This document shows positions 52,926-64,000 of a DNA stretch of 64,000 nt, piece after piece. Source of the DNA: Roseovarius spongiae. GTDB taxonomy: Bacteria > Pseudomonadota > Alphaproteobacteria > Rhodobacterales > Rhodobacteraceae. A program made the position numbers and the translations under genes. Within the stretch, counting starts at the first letter, position 1. Every line of letters starts with the position of its first letter. The stretch covers positions 62,001 through 126,000 of the forward strand of contig NZ_RAPE01000004.1 in NCBI RefSeq assembly GCF_003651245.1, read 5' to 3'. The notes beneath the pieces are model-generated. The model ran no database searches, was not told the origin of the DNA, and saw nothing but the letters and a program-made list of their open reading frames with translations.

Positions 52926-54545
52926 ATGGCGATTACCTCTGCCAACCAGCTTGAACTGTTGCAAACCGCCGAGGCGGTGGCGCGCGAGAAGATGATCGAC
53001 CCCGGCCTCGTGGTCGAAGCGATGGAAGAGAGCCTCGCGCGTGCGGCCAAATCCCGCTACGGCGCGGAAATGGACATTCGCGTCAGCATCGACCGCAAGA
53101 CGGGTCGCGCGACCTTCACCCGCGTGCGCACCGTCGTCGAGGACGAGGAGCTCGAGAATTACCAGGCCGAGATGACGGTCGAGCAGGCGAAACAGTACCT
53201 GGACGATCCCAAGGTGGGCGACCAGTTCGTCGAGGAAGTTCCCCCCGTCGAAATGGGACGCATCGCCGCGCAGTCGGCCAAGCAGGTGATTCTACAGAAG
53301 GTCCGCGAGGCCGAGCGCGACCGCCAGTACGAGGAATTCAAGGACCGCATCGGCACCATCATCAACGGCCAGGTCAAGCGCGAGGAATACGGCAACGTCA
53401 TCGTCGATGTCGGCTCGGGCGAGGCGATCCTGCGCCGCAACGAGAAGATCGGCCGCGAAGCCTATCGCCCCAACGACCGCATCCGCTGTTACATCAAGGA
53501 CGTGCGCCGCGAACAGCGCGGTCCGCAGATCTTTCTGTCGCGCACCGCGCCCGAGTTCATGGAGGCGCTGTTCAAGATGGAAGTGCCCGAGATCTACGAC
53601 GGCATCATCGACATCAAGGCCTGCGCCCGCGACCCCGGAAGCCGCGCCAAGATCGCGGTCATCAGCTATGATAACTCGATCGACCCGGTCGGCGCCTGCG
53701 TGGGGATGCGCGGCAGCCGCGTGCAGGCCGTCGTGAACGAGCTTCAGGGCGAAAAGATCGACATCATCCCATGGAACGAGGACCAGCCGACCTTCCTCGT
53801 CAACGCGCTGCAACCCGCCGAGGTCACCAAGGTGGTGCTGGACGAGGAAGCGGGCAAGATCGACGTGGTCGTCCCCGAGGATCAGCTCAGCCTCGCCATC
53901 GGGCGGCGCGGACAGAACGTGCGGCTCGCGTCGCAACTGACCGGGCTCGACATCGACATCATGACCGAGGCCGAGGACAGCGAGCGCCGCCAGAAGGAGT
54001 TCGAGGAACGCACCGCGCTCTTCATGGAAACGCTCGACCTCGACGAATTCTTCGCCCAGCTTCTGGTCTCCGAAGGCTTCACCAACCTGGAGGAAGTCGC
54101 CTATGTCGAGCAGGAGGAACTGCTGGTCATCGACGGCGTCGACGAGGACACCGCGGCAGAGCTTCAGGCCCGCGCCCGCGATATCCTCGAGGCCCGCGCC
54201 AAGGAGGCGATGGACGAGGCGCGCAGCCTGGGCGTCGAGGACAGCCTGGTTGAATTCGAGGGGCTGACACCCCAGATGATTCTGGCGCTGGCGAAAGACG
54301 ATGTGAAGACGCTCGAGGATTTCGCGACCTGCGCCGACTGGGAACTGGCCGGCGGCTGGACCGTGGCGGACGGCGAACGCATCAAGGACGACGGCATACT
54401 CGAACCGTTCGACGTCAGCCTCGAGGAAGCGCAGAACATGGTGATGACCGCGCGCATCCTGCTGGGCTGGGTCGACCCGGCCGAACTTGAGCCCGAAGCG
54501 CCCGAAGACGCCGAAGGCGCGGAAGAACAGGAGGCCGAGGCCTGA
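52926..54545 (+). CDS. nusA: Transcription termination/antitermination factor NusA
   Basis: 539-residue RNA polymerase-associated factor. N-terminal RNAP-binding domain (1-125), S1 domain (about 135-200, INGQVKREEYGNVIVDVG), two KH domains (GACVGMRGSRVQAVVNEL and LAIGRRGQNVRLASQLTG) and two C-terminal acidic helix-hairpin-helix repeats (about 365-510). Ends in a Glu/Ala tail. A strong GAGGAG site overlaps the rimP end. NusA affects pausing and termination, including possibly at its own operon leader. Confidence 0.96.
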   Translation: MAITSANQLELLQTAEAVAREKMIDPGLVVEAMEESLARAAKSRYGAEMDIRVSIDRKTGRATFTRVRTVVEDEELENYQAEMTVEQAKQYLDDPKVGDQFVEEVPPVEMGRIAAQSAKQVILQKVREAERDRQYEEFKDRIGTIINGQVKREEYGNVIVDVGSGEAILRRNEKIGREAYRPNDRIRCYIKDVRREQRGPQIFLSRTAPEFMEALFKMEVPEIYDGIIDIKACARDPGSRAKIAVISYDNSIDPVGACVGMRGSRVQAVVNELQGEKIDIIPWNEDQPTFLVNALQPAEVTKVVLDEEAGKIDVVVPEDQLSLAIGRRGQNVRLASQLTGLDIDIMTEAEDSERRQKEFEERTALFMETLDLDEFFAQLLVSEGFTNLEEVAYVEQEELLVIDGVDEDTAAELQARARDILEARAKEAMDEARSLGVEDSLVEFEGLTPQMILALAKDDVKTLEDFATCADWELAGGWTVADGERIKDDGILEPFDVSLEEAQNMVMTARILLGWVDPAELEPEAPEDAEGAEEQEAEA

Positions 54546-54569
54546 CCTCAGGCCTCGAATCGGCACCCG

Positions 54570-55205
54570 ATGGGACGCGGAGGGCAACCCAAAGACCGTG
54601 AAAGCGGTCCAGAGCGCAAATGCATCGCCACGGGCGAGGTGCGACCGAAGCATGGGCTTCTGCGTTTCGTCGTCAGCCCGGATGGCGTCGTGCTTCCGGA
54701 TCTGGCGCACAAGCTGCCCGGACGCGGCATGTGGGTTGCGGCGGATCGCGACGCGCTGGCCAAGGCGGCGGCGAACAAGGGCCTGTTCGCCCGCGCGGCG
54801 AAAGGGGTCGTCACGGTCCCCGACGACCTGCCGGCGATGGTGGAAACGATGCTGGCGCGCCGGATCGTCGATCTGATCAGCCTCAGCCGCAAGGGCGGTG
54901 ATGCGGTGGCGGGCTACGAAAAGGTCAAGGACTGGCTGGCCAAGGAAGAGGCCGAGGTGCTGATCCAGGCCAGCGACGGGTCCGAGCGGGGAAAATCGAA
55001 GCTGAGCACGCCTTATGGCGGCTCTTTCATCGGCTGGCTGACGGCGGACGAGCTGGGCCGGGCTTTTGGCCGTCAAACCGCGATTCACGCAGCTTTGCGT
55101 GCTGGTGGTTTGACGCAACGTGTTGTAGAGGAGGCGGCAAGGCTGAAAGGTCTGCGCGTCTCGGACGATGGCGGCGGTCGTCGGAAAGGAAAGTGTACCA
55201 GATGA
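54570..55205 (+). CDS. YlxR-L7Ae fusion RNA-binding protein
   Basis: 211-residue protein joining a YlxR domain (DUF448; [20 protein letters not shown] with the [16 protein letters not shown] segment, residues 15-75) to an L7Ae/YlxQ-like domain (about 80-170). Both are small RNA-binding modules often coded separately between nusA and infB in Firmicutes; alphaproteobacteria usually fuse them. The C-terminus is basic. No clear ribosome site; translation is probably coupled to nusA 24 bases upstream. The stop overlaps infB by ATGA. Confidence 0.88.
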   Translation: MGRGGQPKDRESGPERKCIATGEVRPKHGLLRFVVSPDGVVLPDLAHKLPGRGMWVAADRDALAKAAANKGLFARAAKGVVTVPDDLPAMVETMLARRIVDLISLSRKGGDAVAGYEKVKDWLAKEEAEVLIQASDGSERGKSKLSTPYGGSFIGWLTADELGRAFGRQTAIHAALRAGGLTQRVVEEAARLKGLRVSDDGGGRRKGKCTR

Positions 55206-57685
55206 GCGACAACGACGGAAAGAAAACCTTGGGTGTGCGCGGTGGTCCCCGGTCGGGGAATGTGAAGCAGAGCTTCAGCCACGGGCGGACCAAGAACGTC
55301 GTGGTGGAAACCAAGCGCAAGCGCGTCGTGGTGCCCAAGCCGGGCACCGCGCCCGGAGCGACCTCCACCGCCAAGCCGGCGCCGGCGGGCGATCCCTCCA
55401 AGCGCCCGGCGGGCATTTCGGACGCCGAGCTGGAGCGCCGGATGAAGGCGCTCGCCGCCGCCAAGGCGCGCGAGGCCGAAGAGGCCGAGAAGCGCGCCGC
55501 GAAGGAAAAGGAACGTGAAGAAGAGCGCCAGCGCCGCCGCGAGGAGGCCGAGGCCAAGGAGCGCGCGGAACGTGAGCGTGAGGATGCGCTCAAGGCCAAG
55601 GCCGACGAGGAAGAGCGCGCCCGCCGCGAGGCCGAAGAGGCCAAGCGCGCCGCCGCCGCGCCCACGCCGCCCGCGCAGGAGGCGCCCGCCGGCCGCGCCG
55701 CGCGCGCCGACGCCGCGCCTTCGCGCAAGCATGACCGCGACCGCGACCACCGCCCCTCCAAGGGCAAGGGCATGGGCGGCGAGGGTCGGCGCTCGGGCAA
55801 GCTCACGCTGAACCAGGCGCTTTCGGGCGACGGTGGCCGGCAGAAGTCGATGGCCGCGATGAAGCGCAAGCAGGAGCGCGCCCGCCAGAAGGCGATGGGC
55901 GGCCATGTCGAGCGCGAGAAGATCGTGCGCGACGTGCAGCTTCCTGAAACCATCGCCGTGTCGGAACTGGCCGTACGGATGGCCGAACGGGTCGGCGACG
56001 TGATCAAGGCGCTGATGAACAACGGCATGATGGTCACCCAGAACGAGGCGATCGACGCCGATACCGCCGAACTCATCATCGAGGAATTCGGCCACCGCGT
56101 GGTGCGCGTCTCGGACGCGGATGTCGAGGACGTGATCGACCAGGTCGAGGACGAGCCCGAAGACCTGAAGCCGCGCCCGCCGGTCATCACCATCATGGGC
56201 CACGTGGACCACGGCAAGACATCGCTGCTGGACGCCATCCGCGACGCGAAGGTCGTCGCCGGAGAGGCCGGCGGCATCACCCAGCATATCGGCGCCTACC
56301 AGGTGACGACCGACAGCGGCGCGGTGCTGACCTTCCTCGACACCCCCGGCCACGCGGCGTTCACGTCCATGCGCGCGCGCGGCGCGCAGGTGACGGATAT
56401 CGTCGTTCTCGTGGTCGCCGCTGACGATGCGGTCATGCCGCAGACGGTCGAGGCGATCAACCACGCCAAGGCCGCCGGCGTGCCGATGATCGTCGCCATC
56501 AACAAGGTCGACAAGCCCGAGGCCAACCCGCAGAAGGTGCGCACCGACCTGTTGCAGCACGAGGTCGTGGTCGAGGCGCTTTCGGGCGACGTGCAGGATG
56601 TCGAGGTCAGCGCGATCTCGGGACAGGGGCTTGACGAGCTGCTCGAAGCGATCGCGCTTCAGGCCGAGATCCTCGAATTGAAGGCCAACCCCGATCGCGC
56701 CGCCGAAGGCGCGGTGATCGAGGCGCAGCTCGACGTGGGCCGCGGTCCGGTCGCCACTGTCCTCGTGCAGAAGGGCACGCTGCGGCAGGGCGATATCTTT
56801 GTCGTCGGCGAGCAATACGGCAAGGTGCGCGCGCTGGTCGACGATCGCGGCGAGCGCGTGAAGGAGGCCGGCCCGTCGGTTCCGGTCGAGGTGCTCGGCA
56901 TCAACGGCACGCCCGAGGCGGGCGATGTGCTGAACGTGGTCGGGGCAGAGGCGCAGGCGCGCGAAATCGCCGAATACCGCGAGAAGGTCGCGAAGGACAA
57001 GCGCGCCGCCGCCGGCGCCGCGGTGACGCTGGATCAGCTCATGGCCAGCGCCAAGGAAAGCGCGAACGTGGTCGAGATGCCCATCCTGATCAAGTCCGAC
57101 GTGCAGGGCAGCGCCGAGGCGATCGCGCAGGCGATGGAGAAGATCGGCAACGAGGAAGTGCGCGTGCGCGTGCTGCACTCGGGCGTCGGCGCCATCACCG
57201 AGAGCGACATCGGCCTGGCCGAAGCGTCGGGCGCGCCGGTGCTGGGCTTCAACGTCCGCGCCAACGCCCCCGCGCGGCAGAGCGCCAACCAGAAGGGTGT
57301 CGAGATCCGCTACTACTCGATCATCTACGACCTCGTGAACGACGTGAAGGCCGCGGCCTCGGGTCTGCTGGGCGCGGAGATTCGCGAGAAGTTCATCGGC
57401 TACGCCCAGATCAAGGAGGTCTTCAAGGTCACCGGGGTCGGCAAGGTCGCCGGCTGTCTCGTGACCGAAGGCGTCGCGCGCCGGTCCGCCGGGGTGCGGC
57501 TGCTGCGCGATGACGTGGTGATCCATGAAGGCACGCTCAAGACGCTCAAGCGGTTCAAGGACGAGGTGGCGGAGGTCCAGTCCGGCCAGGAATGCGGCAT
57601 GGCGTTCGAGAACTACGACGACATCCGCCCGGGCGACGTGATCGAGATCTTCGAGCGCGAGGAAGTCGAGCGCACGCTCGAATGA
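55202..57685 (+). CDS. infB: Translation initiation factor IF-2
   Basis: 827-residue GTPase that brings initiator tRNA to the ribosome. The N-terminal 210 residues are highly charged, with Lys/Arg/Glu/Ala-rich helices around 75-150. The G domain has [10 protein letters not shown] (about 336), DTPGHAAF and NKVDKPEA. Domains II-IV follow, with the C-terminal tRNA-binding part ending [13 protein letters not shown]. The ATG at 55202 overlaps the YlxR stop; an in-frame ATG three codons up is less likely. A strong terminator follows. Confidence 0.97.
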   Translation: MSDNDGKKTLGVRGGPRSGNVKQSFSHGRTKNVVVETKRKRVVVPKPGTAPGATSTAKPAPAGDPSKRPAGISDAELERRMKALAAAKAREAEEAEKRAAKEKEREEERQRRREEAEAKERAEREREDALKAKADEEERARREAEEAKRAAAAPTPPAQEAPAGRAARADAAPSRKHDRDRDHRPSKGKGMGGEGRRSGKLTLNQALSGDGGRQKSMAAMKRKQERARQKAMGGHVEREKIVRDVQLPETIAVSELAVRMAERVGDVIKALMNNGMMVTQNEAIDADTAELIIEEFGHRVVRVSDADVEDVIDQVEDEPEDLKPRPPVITIMGHVDHGKTSLLDAIRDAKVVAGEAGGITQHIGAYQVTTDSGAVLTFLDTPGHAAFTSMRARGAQVTDIVVLVVAADDAVMPQTVEAINHAKAAGVPMIVAINKVDKPEANPQKVRTDLLQHEVVVEALSGDVQDVEVSAISGQGLDELLEAIALQAEILELKANPDRAAEGAVIEAQLDVGRGPVATVLVQKGTLRQGDIFVVGEQYGKVRALVDDRGERVKEAGPSVPVEVLGINGTPEAGDVLNVVGAEAQAREIAEYREKVAKDKRAAAGAAVTLDQLMASAKESANVVEMPILIKSDVQGSAEAIAQAMEKIGNEEVRVRVLHSGVGAITESDIGLAEASGAPVLGFNVRANAPARQSANQKGVEIRYYSIIYDLVNDVKAAASGLLGAEIREKFIGYAQIKEVFKVTGVGKVAGCLVTEGVARRSAGVRLLRDDVVIHEGTLKTLKRFKDEVAEVQSGQECGMAFENYDDIRPGDVIEIFEREEVERTLE

Positions 57686-57707
57686 CCGCCGCGACGATGC
57701 GCGCATG

Positions 57708-57741
57708 AAAAGGGACGGACCGCGCTGGTCCGTCCCTTTTT
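57708..57741. terminator. Bidirectional terminator after infB
   Basis: Perfect 14-bp stem (57708-57721 with 57727-57740), 5-base loop, A run on the left and T run on the right. It serves infB on plus and could also serve the small gene that ends at 57764 on minus. Confidence 0.93.
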
Positions 57742-57763
57742 CATTTCAACTGGTGAGAACCTG

Positions 57764-57898
57764 TCAGGCGGCCTTGGACACCGGCATCCCTGCATAGAGG
57801 CGATCGCCATCCCGCACCTGAACCCGGCCATCCGGCAGAAGGCGCACGAAAATGCCCTGCACGAGAACGCAACTGCCGAGCCGAATGGTTTGCAACAT
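57764..57898 (-). CDS. 44-residue conserved-looking small protein
   Basis: ATG-started frame with a GGGGGG ribosome site 7 bases upstream. The product runs MLQTIRLGSCVLVQGIFVRL, then LPDGRVQVRDGDRLYAG and MPVSKAA. The alternating hydrophobic/charged pattern suggests a small beta barrel. AT-rich, promoter-like DNA lies upstream (57930-58000). I recall similar short proteins in other Rhodobacteraceae, but no function. It faces infB across the shared terminator. Confidence 0.65.
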   Translation of the reverse strand: MLQTIRLGSCVLVQGIFVRLLPDGRVQVRDGDRLYAGMPVSKAA

Positions 57899-58065
57899 GC
57901 CGTATCCCCCCAGATATCGACTGGTCGAATTTCGTTTGGCGCAACTGCCAGCAACACTAAATTAACAGACCACATGCTAATAATAACTTAAAACCGCGGG
58001 ACTGGAAGCGGTTTCATCGCACCTGGTTCAGATGGTTGGCGATTTGTCGCCGATTCGGCGCGCGC

Positions 58066-58464
58066 TCAGAGCCAGTCGCGCAGGATCGGGATCAGCGGCA
58101 GGTCGGCGGGCGGCATGGGATAGCTGCGCAAATCGTGCGCGCGCACCCATCTCAGCGCCTGGCCCTCGCGGCTTTGCGGGATGCCCTCCCATTTGCGGCA
58201 GGCGAAAAGCGGCATCAGCAGGTGGAAATCCTCGTAACCGTGGCTGGCGAAGGTCAGCGGCGCAAGGCAACTGGCCCAGGTGTTGATGCCCAGTTCCTCT
58301 TCGAGCTCGCGGATCAGCGCCGCCTCGGGCGTCTCTCCGGGTTCGACCTTGCCGCCGGGAAATTCCCACAGGCCCGCCATCGGCTTGCCCTCGGGGCGCT
58401 GCGCGAGCAGCACGCGGCCGTCGACGTCGATCAGCGCCACGGCGGAGACGAGGACGGTTTTCAA
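58066..58464 (-). CDS. mutT: (Deoxy)nucleoside triphosphate pyrophosphohydrolase, MutT-like Nudix
   Basis: 132-residue Nudix hydrolase. The Nudix box GGKVEPGETPEAALIRELEE (followed by ELG; residues about 38-60) is complete, so the metal-binding glutamates are intact. MutT removes 8-oxo-dGTP from the nucleotide pool. A TTG start at 58464 overlaps the argJ stop as TTGA, suggesting coupled translation; the frame continues further upstream inside argJ. No separate ribosome site is visible. The C-terminus (PLIPILRDWL) is complete. Confidence 0.88.
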   Translation of the reverse strand: MKTVLVSAVALIDVDGRVLLAQRPEGKPMAGLWEFPGGKVEPGETPEAALIRELEEELGINTWASCLAPLTFASHGYEDFHLLMPLFACRKWEGIPQSREGQALRWVRAHDLRSYPMPPADLPLIPILRDWL

Positions 58465-59690
58465 GAGCGGTAATCGGCGTTGATGTCGATATAGCCATGC
58501 GTCAGGTCGCACGTCCAGACCCGTGCGGTGCCCCCGCCAAGGCCGAGATCGACATGAATCACCAGGTCCTGCCGTTTCATGTAGGCCGCCGCGTCCCCTT
58601 CGGAATAGTCCGGGCTGACCCAGCCGTCGCGCGCGACGAGGATATCGCCGAACCAGATCGAAAGCGTGTCGCGGTCGGCGCGCGCGCCCGACTTGCCCAC
58701 GGCCATCACGATCCGGCCCCAGTTCGGGTCCTCGCCCGCGATCGCGGTCTTGACCAGCGGCGAATTGGCGATCGACTTGGCGTGAACCTGCGCCTCGGCG
58801 TCGCTATGGGCGCCGGTCACGGAAACCTCGACGAATTTCGTCGCGCCCTCACCGTCCCGCACGACCTGATGGGCAAGGTCCAGCATGACGCGCCGCAGCC
58901 CTTCCATGAAGCCGACCGAATTCTCGGTGATCGTGACGCCCGACGCGCCCGTGGCGGCGACGAGAAGCGTGTCCGAGGTCGATGTGTCGCTGTCCACCGT
59001 AATGCAGTTGAACGTCTTGGCGTTGAGTGCGCTGACCATGGATTGCAGCACCGGCAGATCGGCGCGGGCGTCGGTGAAGATATAGACCAGCATCGTGCCC
59101 ATGTCGGGTTCGATCATGCCGGATCCCTTGGCGATCCCGGTGATGCGCACAGCCTCACCGTCGATCAGCACTTCGGTCGCCGCGCCCTTGGGGAAGGTGT
59201 CGGTCGTCATGATCGCATGGGCCGCTTCGGCGATGCCGTCGCGCTTCAGCGCGCCGGTCAGCTCGTCTATCGCGGCGATGATGCGGTCGTGTTTCATCGG
59301 CTCGCCGATCACCCCGGTGGAAGAGGAGAACACCCGCGCCTCGGGGATGTCCAGCGCCTCGGCGACCGCGCTTGTGACCGCACGCACCGATTCGATCCCG
59401 CGCCTGCCGGTAAAGGCGTTTGCGTTTCCCGAATTGACGATGATCGCCGCGCCCGCGTCGTCATCGCGCCCGATCTTGGCCTGGCAATCGAGCACCGGCG
59501 CCGCCCGCGTGGCCGAGCGGGTAAAGACGCCCGCGACGGTCGCGCCGGGATCGAGCGCGGCCAGCATCACGTCCGTGCGCCCGCTGTAACGGACGCCGGC
59601 GGCGACGGTGGCGAAGCGCACGCCTTCGATCACCGGCAGGTCTGGAAAGGCCGCCGGAGCGAGAGGGGAGACATGGGTGATCTTGGCCAA
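58461..59690 (-). CDS. argJ: Bifunctional ornithine acetyltransferase / N-acetylglutamate synthase
   Basis: 409-residue arginine-pathway enzyme moving the acetyl group from N-acetylornithine to glutamate. The autocleavage region is GIAKGSGMIEPDMGTMLVY; the Thr after Gly becomes the nucleophile of the beta chain. The residue before Thr is Gly rather than the commoner Ala. GEDPNWGRI and the C-terminal YIDINADYRS are typical. Start codon is TTG at 59690, four bases after the isomerase stop, with GGAAG inside the end of that gene. Whether it also accepts acetyl-CoA is not visible. Confidence 0.94.
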   Translation of the reverse strand: MAKITHVSPLAPAAFPDLPVIEGVRFATVAAGVRYSGRTDVMLAALDPGATVAGVFTRSATRAAPVLDCQAKIGRDDDAGAAIIVNSGNANAFTGRRGIESVRAVTSAVAEALDIPEARVFSSSTGVIGEPMKHDRIIAAIDELTGALKRDGIAEAAHAIMTTDTFPKGAATEVLIDGEAVRITGIAKGSGMIEPDMGTMLVYIFTDARADLPVLQSMVSALNAKTFNCITVDSDTSTSDTLLVAATGASGVTITENSVGFMEGLRRVMLDLAHQVVRDGEGATKFVEVSVTGAHSDAEAQVHAKSIANSPLVKTAIAGEDPNWGRIVMAVGKSGARADRDTLSIWFGDILVARDGWVSPDYSEGDAAAYMKRQDLVIHVDLGLGGGTARVWTCDLTHGYIDINADYRS

Positions 59691-59694
59691 GGGT

Positions 59695-60555
59695 CTAGTC
59701 TTCCAATAGTTCGTATTGGTTCAGAAGCTCAGGGTCGATCGCATCGCCGGTTTCGCGGTCCACCTCGGATTCTTCCAGCAGTCCTTCTACATACGTGTTG
59801 AGCGCGTCCTGGCGCACCTGTTCCTCGATCTCGTCGCGCACGTCGTCGAGTTCGGGGCGGTCCTTGGTCCGGGTTTCGTTGAGCTTGATCACGTGCCAGC
59901 CGAATTGCGTCTGGACGGGGTCCGACACCTCGCCCGGCTCCATCCCTTCGACGGCGTCCTGGAACTCTTCGACCATCATGCCGGCGCTGAACCAGCCGAG
60001 CGCGCCGCCCGAGGGGCCCGAGGGGCCGGTCGAGTGTTCCTTGGCCAGCTCCGCGAAATCGGCGCCGTCCTCCAGTTCGGCGATCAGCTTCTCGGCTTCT
60101 TCCTTCGTCTCGACGAGGATATGCGCGGCGCTGTATTCCGTCACGTCCGGCGCTTCGGCGTATTTCGCGTCGAACGCCGCCTTGATCGCCGCGTCGCTCA
60201 GCGCGCTTTCGGTGATGCGGCCGATCTCCTGGCTCGCGGCCACCGCGCGGCGTTCGTTGTCAAGCGCGAGCCGGCCGGCGAGCGACAGGTCGCCCTCCAT
60301 GTTCTGCTCGAGCAGCGTCTGCTGGATCAACTGGTCGAGGATGCCCTTGTAGAGAACCTCCGGCGGCACCTGGGCGAATTGCGCCGGCAGCCCGGCCCGC
60401 AGCGCGATCATGTGGCCCAGCGTGATGTCCGTTCCGTTCACCGACGCCACAACGGTGCTGGCGTCCGGCGCATCCTCGGCGTCCGCCGCGCCGGCGGCCA
60501 GCGGGGCGATGGCGATCAGCGCGCTCAGTGCGATTGGTTTCAGACGGTCGAACAT
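59695..60555 (-). CDS. Periplasmic peptidyl-prolyl isomerase, parvulin (PpiC/SurA) type
   Basis: 286 residues with a signal peptide (MFDRLKPIALSALIAIAPLAAGA). An N-terminal helical chaperone part (about 30-135) precedes the rotamase domain (about 138-230: YSAAHILVETKEEAEKLI, HSTGPSGPSGGALGWFSAG, FGWHVIKLNE). The acidic C-terminus is long. It helps fold exported proteins, fitting its place divergent from secA. The ATG at 60555 has an AGGGAT site; the upstream frame to 60717 is not protein-like. First gene of the ppi-argJ-mutT run. Confidence 0.9.
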   Translation of the reverse strand: MFDRLKPIALSALIAIAPLAAGAADAEDAPDASTVVASVNGTDITLGHMIALRAGLPAQFAQVPPEVLYKGILDQLIQQTLLEQNMEGDLSLAGRLALDNERRAVAASQEIGRITESALSDAAIKAAFDAKYAEAPDVTEYSAAHILVETKEEAEKLIAELEDGADFAELAKEHSTGPSGPSGGALGWFSAGMMVEEFQDAVEGMEPGEVSDPVQTQFGWHVIKLNETRTKDRPELDDVRDEIEEQVRQDALNTYVEGLLEESEVDRETGDAIDPELLNQYELLED

Positions 60556-60745
60556 ATGGTCTATCCCTTGGTTTGCGCCGCGCCCCCGCCTTGCCGGGAC
60601 GCGGCGTTGACACTCTGCCAGCAGGGTCTTACATCGCCTTGTGATCAAGGCATTCCCGCTGTCGTTCGCCCGTTGTAGGCGCGCAACGGAAACGGGGCAA
60701 GTCATTGCCATACACAAGAGATCAAATCACCGGAACGGATTGCAC

Positions 60746-63457
<2,712 letters not shown>

Positions 63458-63593
63458 CCTAAGCGCGCTGACGTCGCTAAAATCCTGCCGGATCGCCACA
63501 ATGCGGTCAGAATGACTCCGCGCGGTGGCCATATGCCTGCCGCTTTGATCGCGCATGTTGCCCGCAACCCATTCTCGGTTCGGGAGGCATGCA

Positions 63594-64000
63594 ATGTCCA
63601 GGATTAGATTTTTGACGCTCGGATGCGGCACGGTCGCCGCGGCGCTGTTCGCCGGCTATTTCATCCAGCACAGCGACGCGTCCGCCCCGGCTGTCGCGGC
63701 TCCGGCTGAACAGCCCGACGGCATGTCCGGGGCGGCGGATGAGGTCAATCTCAACTCGATCACGCTGACCTCGGCCCTGCCGGAAGCCCCGGCAGAGATG
63801 AGCTTTGCCGCGCTGCCGACGCCCGAGATCACGCTTGCGGCGCTGGACGACACGCCGATCGGCGACATGCCCGGCGAAGAGCCGGCCCCCGCCTTCAACT
63901 GCGATTACACGCTTGACGCCACGCCCGCGGCCGGCGCGATGGTTGATCTGAACCTTGCCGCGCCCTGCGCGCCCAACGAGCGGTTCACCCTCCATCACAA
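63594..64000 (+). CDS. Secreted/anchored protein of unknown function, 5' part
   Basis: First 135 residues of a gene cut by the window end. The start has a GGGAGG site 7 bases upstream. An N-terminal hydrophobic segment (LTLGCGTVAAALFAGYFI, residues 8-25) is a signal anchor or signal peptide. A Pro/Ala/Glu-rich stretch follows to about residue 105. Two cysteines then come in FNCDYTLDATPAAGAMVDLN and AAPCAPNERFTLHH, perhaps a disulfide in a periplasmic beta domain. I recall relatives following secA in Roseobacter genomes with no proven role. Confidence 0.75.
   Translation, partial: MSRIRFLTLGCGTVAAALFAGYFIQHSDASAPAVAAPAEQPDGMSGAADEVNLNSITLTSALPEAPAEMSFAALPTPEITLAALDDTPIGDMPGEEPAPAFNCDYTLDATPAAGAMVDLNLAAPCAPNERFTLHH

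Noticed and set aside
53292..57706. Long minus-strand open frames (608 and 873 codons) opposite nusA, ylxR and infB
   Set aside because: Products are His/Asp/Arg/Leu-rich mirror images of real genes and have no start signals or domains.
57613..57975. 120-codon minus frame after infB
   Set aside because: It crosses the infB terminator and the end of infB. The 44-codon frame in another register has a better ribosome site and composition.

Overview
The window is high-GC chromosomal DNA from an alphaproteobacterium, most likely a marine-type member of the Rhodobacteraceae/Roseobacteraceae. The support is: a SAM-II riboswitch in front of metZ, the order rimP-nusA-ylxR-infB, ftsY followed by an EamA transporter gene and ispZ, an argJ-mutT pair beside a parvulin gene and secA, several TRAP/RpiR/Fe-ADH catabolic genes, and two copies of a short GC-rich dispersed element that I associate with this family. 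Both ends cut a gene: ahcY on the left and a secreted-protein gene after secA on the right. I see no prophage, insertion sequence, CRISPR array or plasmid function.

Layout. 1-4.9 kb: 3' part of ahcY, a PRC-barrel envelope protein, a DUF2853 protein, folE2, a small unknown gene and a DapA-family lyase. 4.9-12.7 kb, mostly minus strand: 2-hydroxyacid dehydrogenase, metZ with a SAM-II riboswitch and terminator, ispZ/yciB, EamA transporter, an mgtC-like gene on plus, ftsY with a proline-repeat acidic domain, and a fused NuoE-NuoF-type (formate dehydrogenase beta) gene with no catalytic subunit beside it. 12.9-20.8 kb, mostly plus: an AlkB-like membrane hydroxylase, a small secreted protein, hydantoinase/oxoprolinase subunits A and B, DUF3775 (minus) and a FadH-type dienoyl-CoA reductase. 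20.8-28.4 kb, minus: a LivFGMH-type ABC transporter without a binding protein, then an RND pump with its adaptor.

28.5-39 kb is the most coherent accessory block. An RpiR regulator is divergent from an N-formylglutamate-amidohydrolase-like hydrolase gene, followed by a complete TRAP transporter (Q, M, P), a glutamine-synthetase-like ligase, an aldehyde dehydrogenase and an iron alcohol dehydrogenase. A LysR/SDR divergent pair and a GNAT gene come next. The gene set fits import and oxidation of an amine or amino alcohol through gamma-glutamylated intermediates, but this is inference from content.

39.8-48.2 kb, minus: glutamate synthase (gltD, a GFA-family gene, gltB), uppP and an NDUFA9-like NAD(P)-binding protein. 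48.3-48.8 kb holds tRNA-Leu(CAG) and tRNA-Thr(TGT) facing each other across about 300 bases of atypical DNA. 48.9-57.7 kb: an unknown protein resembling sulfotransferases but with a degenerate P-loop, uvrB, and the rimP-nusA-ylxR-infB operon with a terminator hairpin in its leader. 57.7-64 kb: a 44-codon gene, then mutT, argJ and a periplasmic PpiC-type isomerase on minus, divergent from secA and the truncated secreted-protein gene.

Starts were chosen by ribosome-binding sites, overlap with the upstream gene and family lengths. Several long antisense reading frames are artefacts of high GC and were discarded.
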